Positions 5,445 through 6,826 of a stretch of DNA of 6,826 bases are shown here, piece after piece (position 1 is the stretch's first letter; each line of letters opens with the position of its first letter). Both the position numbers and the translations under genes were made by a program. The notes beneath the pieces were generated by a model. The model did not search any database. It saw only the letters and a list, made by a program, of their open reading frames with translations, and was not told where the DNA came from. This stretch comes from Treponema sp. (GTDB taxonomy: Bacteria; Spirochaetota; Spirochaetia; Treponematales; Breznakiellaceae): assembly GCA_031259035.1 (NCBI GenBank), contig JAIRLZ010000097.1, forward strand, positions 1-6,826, in the 5' to 3' direction.

Positions 5445-6239
5445 ATGAAACATGACAGTATAAGGGTTTTGTGCCTTATCCTTATGGCATGTATAGCGAC
5501 AGCATTGGGTTTTGCTGATGAACCTGTCCATTCTTTTGAAACCATCATTTTAGAGACCTTTGATCACAACGATCAGTCTCAATATGATTGGAAAGTGGAG
5601 GGGAGCAAGTTCATCGCAAAGACCGATTCTGTAACGTATCCTCGCGTGGCCTATGCCAATGAGTATCCGTCATCACTTTTTCTGTCCAAAGACGGGAAAG
5701 ATGCGGATGGCAATACTCTTAACAGTTTGGGCATCAACGGAGCTTTTAATCGCAATGGGTATAACTGGATAGATGTGTATCCCATACTCATAGCGGATGA
5801 TCCGTCGATCGGCAAACAGGCGGGCGATCTCGCGGAAATTCCCATCCGGGGTAAAACCAGTTCCATAAGCCTGTGGGTGTGGGGCGCAAATCTTGATTAT
5901 TTTGTGGATGCGTATGTCAAGGATTATCAAGGTGTTGTGTACCGCCTGAAGTTGGGCGACATCAACTACACGGGTTGGAGAAAATTGACGGCTAAAGTGC
6001 CTGCCAATATGCCTCAATCCCACAAGTCGGCGCCGTATCTTCGCCCCATACGATTGATCAAGTTTCGCATCTGGACGAAACCGCACGAGCAGGTGAACGA
6101 TTTCTATGTGTACTTTGATCAGCTTACGGCGCTTACGGATGTGTATGAGTTGATTTACGATGGAAGCGCGATTGAAAACTCGGCGAAAAGAGATGACATC
6201 TGGAGCAATGATGATGATAATGGAGGTTCTGGTCAATGA
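5445..6239 (+). CDS. flaA: FlaA-family periplasmic flagellar filament outer layer (sheath) protein
   Basis: This 264-residue protein coats the FlaB core of the spirochaete periplasmic flagellum. A Sec signal peptide is clear (hydrophobic 7-22, likely cleavage after L-G-F-A, residue 24). The mature part has the FlaA pattern: E-T-F-D-H (37-41), W-K-V-E-G-S-K-F (49-56), L-G-I-N-G-A-F-N-R-N-G-Y-N-W-I-D-V-Y-P (95-113), E-I-P-I-R-G (131-136), L-W-V-W-G-A-N-L (143-150), Y-V-K-D-Y-Q-G-V (157-164) and G-W-R-K-L (177-181). The tail is acidic and Gly-rich (D-D-D-N-G-G-S-G-Q), and may be flexible. The start has AAAGGAG at 5432-5438, 6 nt upstream. Its stop overlaps the next gene's ATG (ATGA, 6236-6239), so both are probably translated in step. 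Transcription from a sigma70-type rather than sigma28-type promoter is indicated. Which T. pallidum FlaA it corresponds to is not decided here. Confidence 0.93.
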   Translation: MKHDSIRVLCLILMACIATALGFADEPVHSFETIILETFDHNDQSQYDWKVEGSKFIAKTDSVTYPRVAYANEYPSSLFLSKDGKDADGNTLNSLGINGAFNRNGYNWIDVYPILIADDPSIGKQAGDLAEIPIRGKTSSISLWVWGANLDYFVDAYVKDYQGVVYRLKLGDINYTGWRKLTAKVPANMPQSHKSAPYLRPIRLIKFRIWTKPHEQVNDFYVYFDQLTALTDVYELIYDGSAIENSAKRDDIWSNDDDNGGSGQ

Positions 6240-6826
6240 AAAAGCTATTTTTTGGTATAGTATGCCTATTGGCTGGCGGGTTTTTGTTTGCCCAGTCCGT
6301 CGGCAATATAGACGCCGCAAGCCTTGGCGCAGAGAACAACGCGCAACAGTATCTAAAGGAAATTTCTGTTGATAAATTTGAGTTGGAAGGCTTTTGGCGT
6401 TCAGAAATGTCAATTGATCGGGGAGTGACGTTGTCGCGGCTCCGCGATGGATCCCCCGAAGGGAAAGAGCCGCTTGAAAGCGAACAAGATCTCTCCATTT
6501 CTGACGTGTACGTTTTAGGCACCAGGGTCGATTTCTATCATCGCGGACCTGCGACCATCAGAATTCTTGCGGAACATCCCATTCCGATTGAGGGAATTAC
6601 CAAGACCATATCGGTCTGGGCTGCCGGAAGAAATTTTAACCATGACTTGTACGTTGTTATTCAGGACTACAGCAACAGGCAATACAGTTTGAAAATGGGT
6701 TCCTTGAATTTTCAAGGATGGCAACAACTTTCCGTTGCTGTTCCCCCTCAGGGGGATGACAGGTCTTTGGGCGGCATTAAACAACAGGATTACCACTTCC
6801 CCAATGATACGGGCATTAAGATTGTA
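6236..6826 (+). CDS. flaA: Second FlaA-family flagellar sheath protein (3' end beyond window)
   Basis: The frame is open from ATG 6236 to the window edge (197 residues visible). GGAGG at 6222-6226 serves as ribosome binding site, and the start overlaps the stop of the first flaA by 4 nt. A signal peptide is plain (M-K-K-L-F-F, hydrophobic to L-F-A, residue 19). The mature part resembles FlaA-type proteins and its neighbour. I-S-V-W-A-A-G-R-N-F (125-134), Y-V-V-I-Q-D-Y (139-145) and L-K-M-G-S-L-N-F-Q-G-W-Q-Q-L (152-165) line up with L-W-V-W-G-A-N-L, Y-V-K-D-Y and L-K-L-G-D-I-N-Y-T-G-W-R-K-L of the first protein. The region before this (F-W-R-S-E-M-S-I-D-R-G, 53-63) differs, so the two are diverged paralogues and not a recent duplication. 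It is exported to the periplasm and presumably sits in the filament outer layer. The C-terminal part cannot be judged. Confidence 0.88.
   Translation, partial: MKKLFFGIVCLLAGGFLFAQSVGNIDAASLGAENNAQQYLKEISVDKFELEGFWRSEMSIDRGVTLSRLRDGSPEGKEPLESEQDLSISDVYVLGTRVDFYHRGPATIRILAEHPIPIEGITKTISVWAAGRNFNHDLYVVIQDYSNRQYSLKMGSLNFQGWQQLSVAVPPQGDDRSLGGIKQQDYHFPNDTGIKIV

Noticed and set aside
6743..6755. CCCCCTCAGGGGG hairpin inside the second flaA gene.
   Set aside because: It is short, inside a coding frame (V-P-P-Q-G-D), and has no T-run; most likely coincidental.

Overview
The window looks like chromosomal DNA of a spirochaete close to Treponema. Three things point there: two adjacent FlaA-type periplasmic flagellar sheath genes, a bacterial V/A-type ATPase (subunits B and D) of the kind treponemes carry, and a class II fructose-bisphosphate aldolase gene next to the flaA pair. 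From memory, the last matches the T. pallidum order TP0662 (fba) - TP0663/TP0664 (flaA-type). The moderately high GC content and the palindromic intergenic repeats would suit a free-living or gut (for example termite-gut) treponeme better than T. pallidum. That last point is inference.

Layout. Positions 3-116 are the 3' end of an unrecognised gene. Its stop codon runs straight into a tandem array of about 35-bp palindromic units (115-286). A sigma70-like promoter (427-454) and a leader with a strong hairpin (506-551) precede a tight three-gene operon, atpB (581-1993), atpD (1997-2620) and a UspA-like gene (2617-3099). No atpA, atpE, atpI or atpK is present in the window. A GC-rich, inverted-repeat-rich spacer (3100-3271) separates this operon from the convergent fba on the minus strand (3272-4270). 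A 25-bp perfect palindrome (4303-4327) lies between fba and a divergent plus-strand gene for an unrecognised membrane-anchored, possibly periplasmic-binding-fold protein (4374-5285). A perfect-consensus promoter with helically phased A-tracts then drives flaA (5445-6239) and a coupled second flaA-family gene (6236 to the window edge).

How the genes work together. AtpB and AtpD are stator-head and rotor-shaft parts of one rotary ATPase. The coupled Usp-like protein may be a regulator of it or an unrelated passenger. The FlaA pair makes the outer layer of the periplasmic flagellar filament. Fba is central glycolysis.

The most notable observation is in fba. The reading frame is intact over 332 codons except for a single in-frame TGA at codon 201. 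It sits in a segment where, from memory, relatives have cysteine (K-F-K-P-E-Q-C-T-R). The sequence after the TGA is fully conserved and includes an essential zinc-ligand histidine. This makes a selenocysteine-containing aldolase a real possibility; a recent nonsense mutation or a base-calling error are the alternatives.
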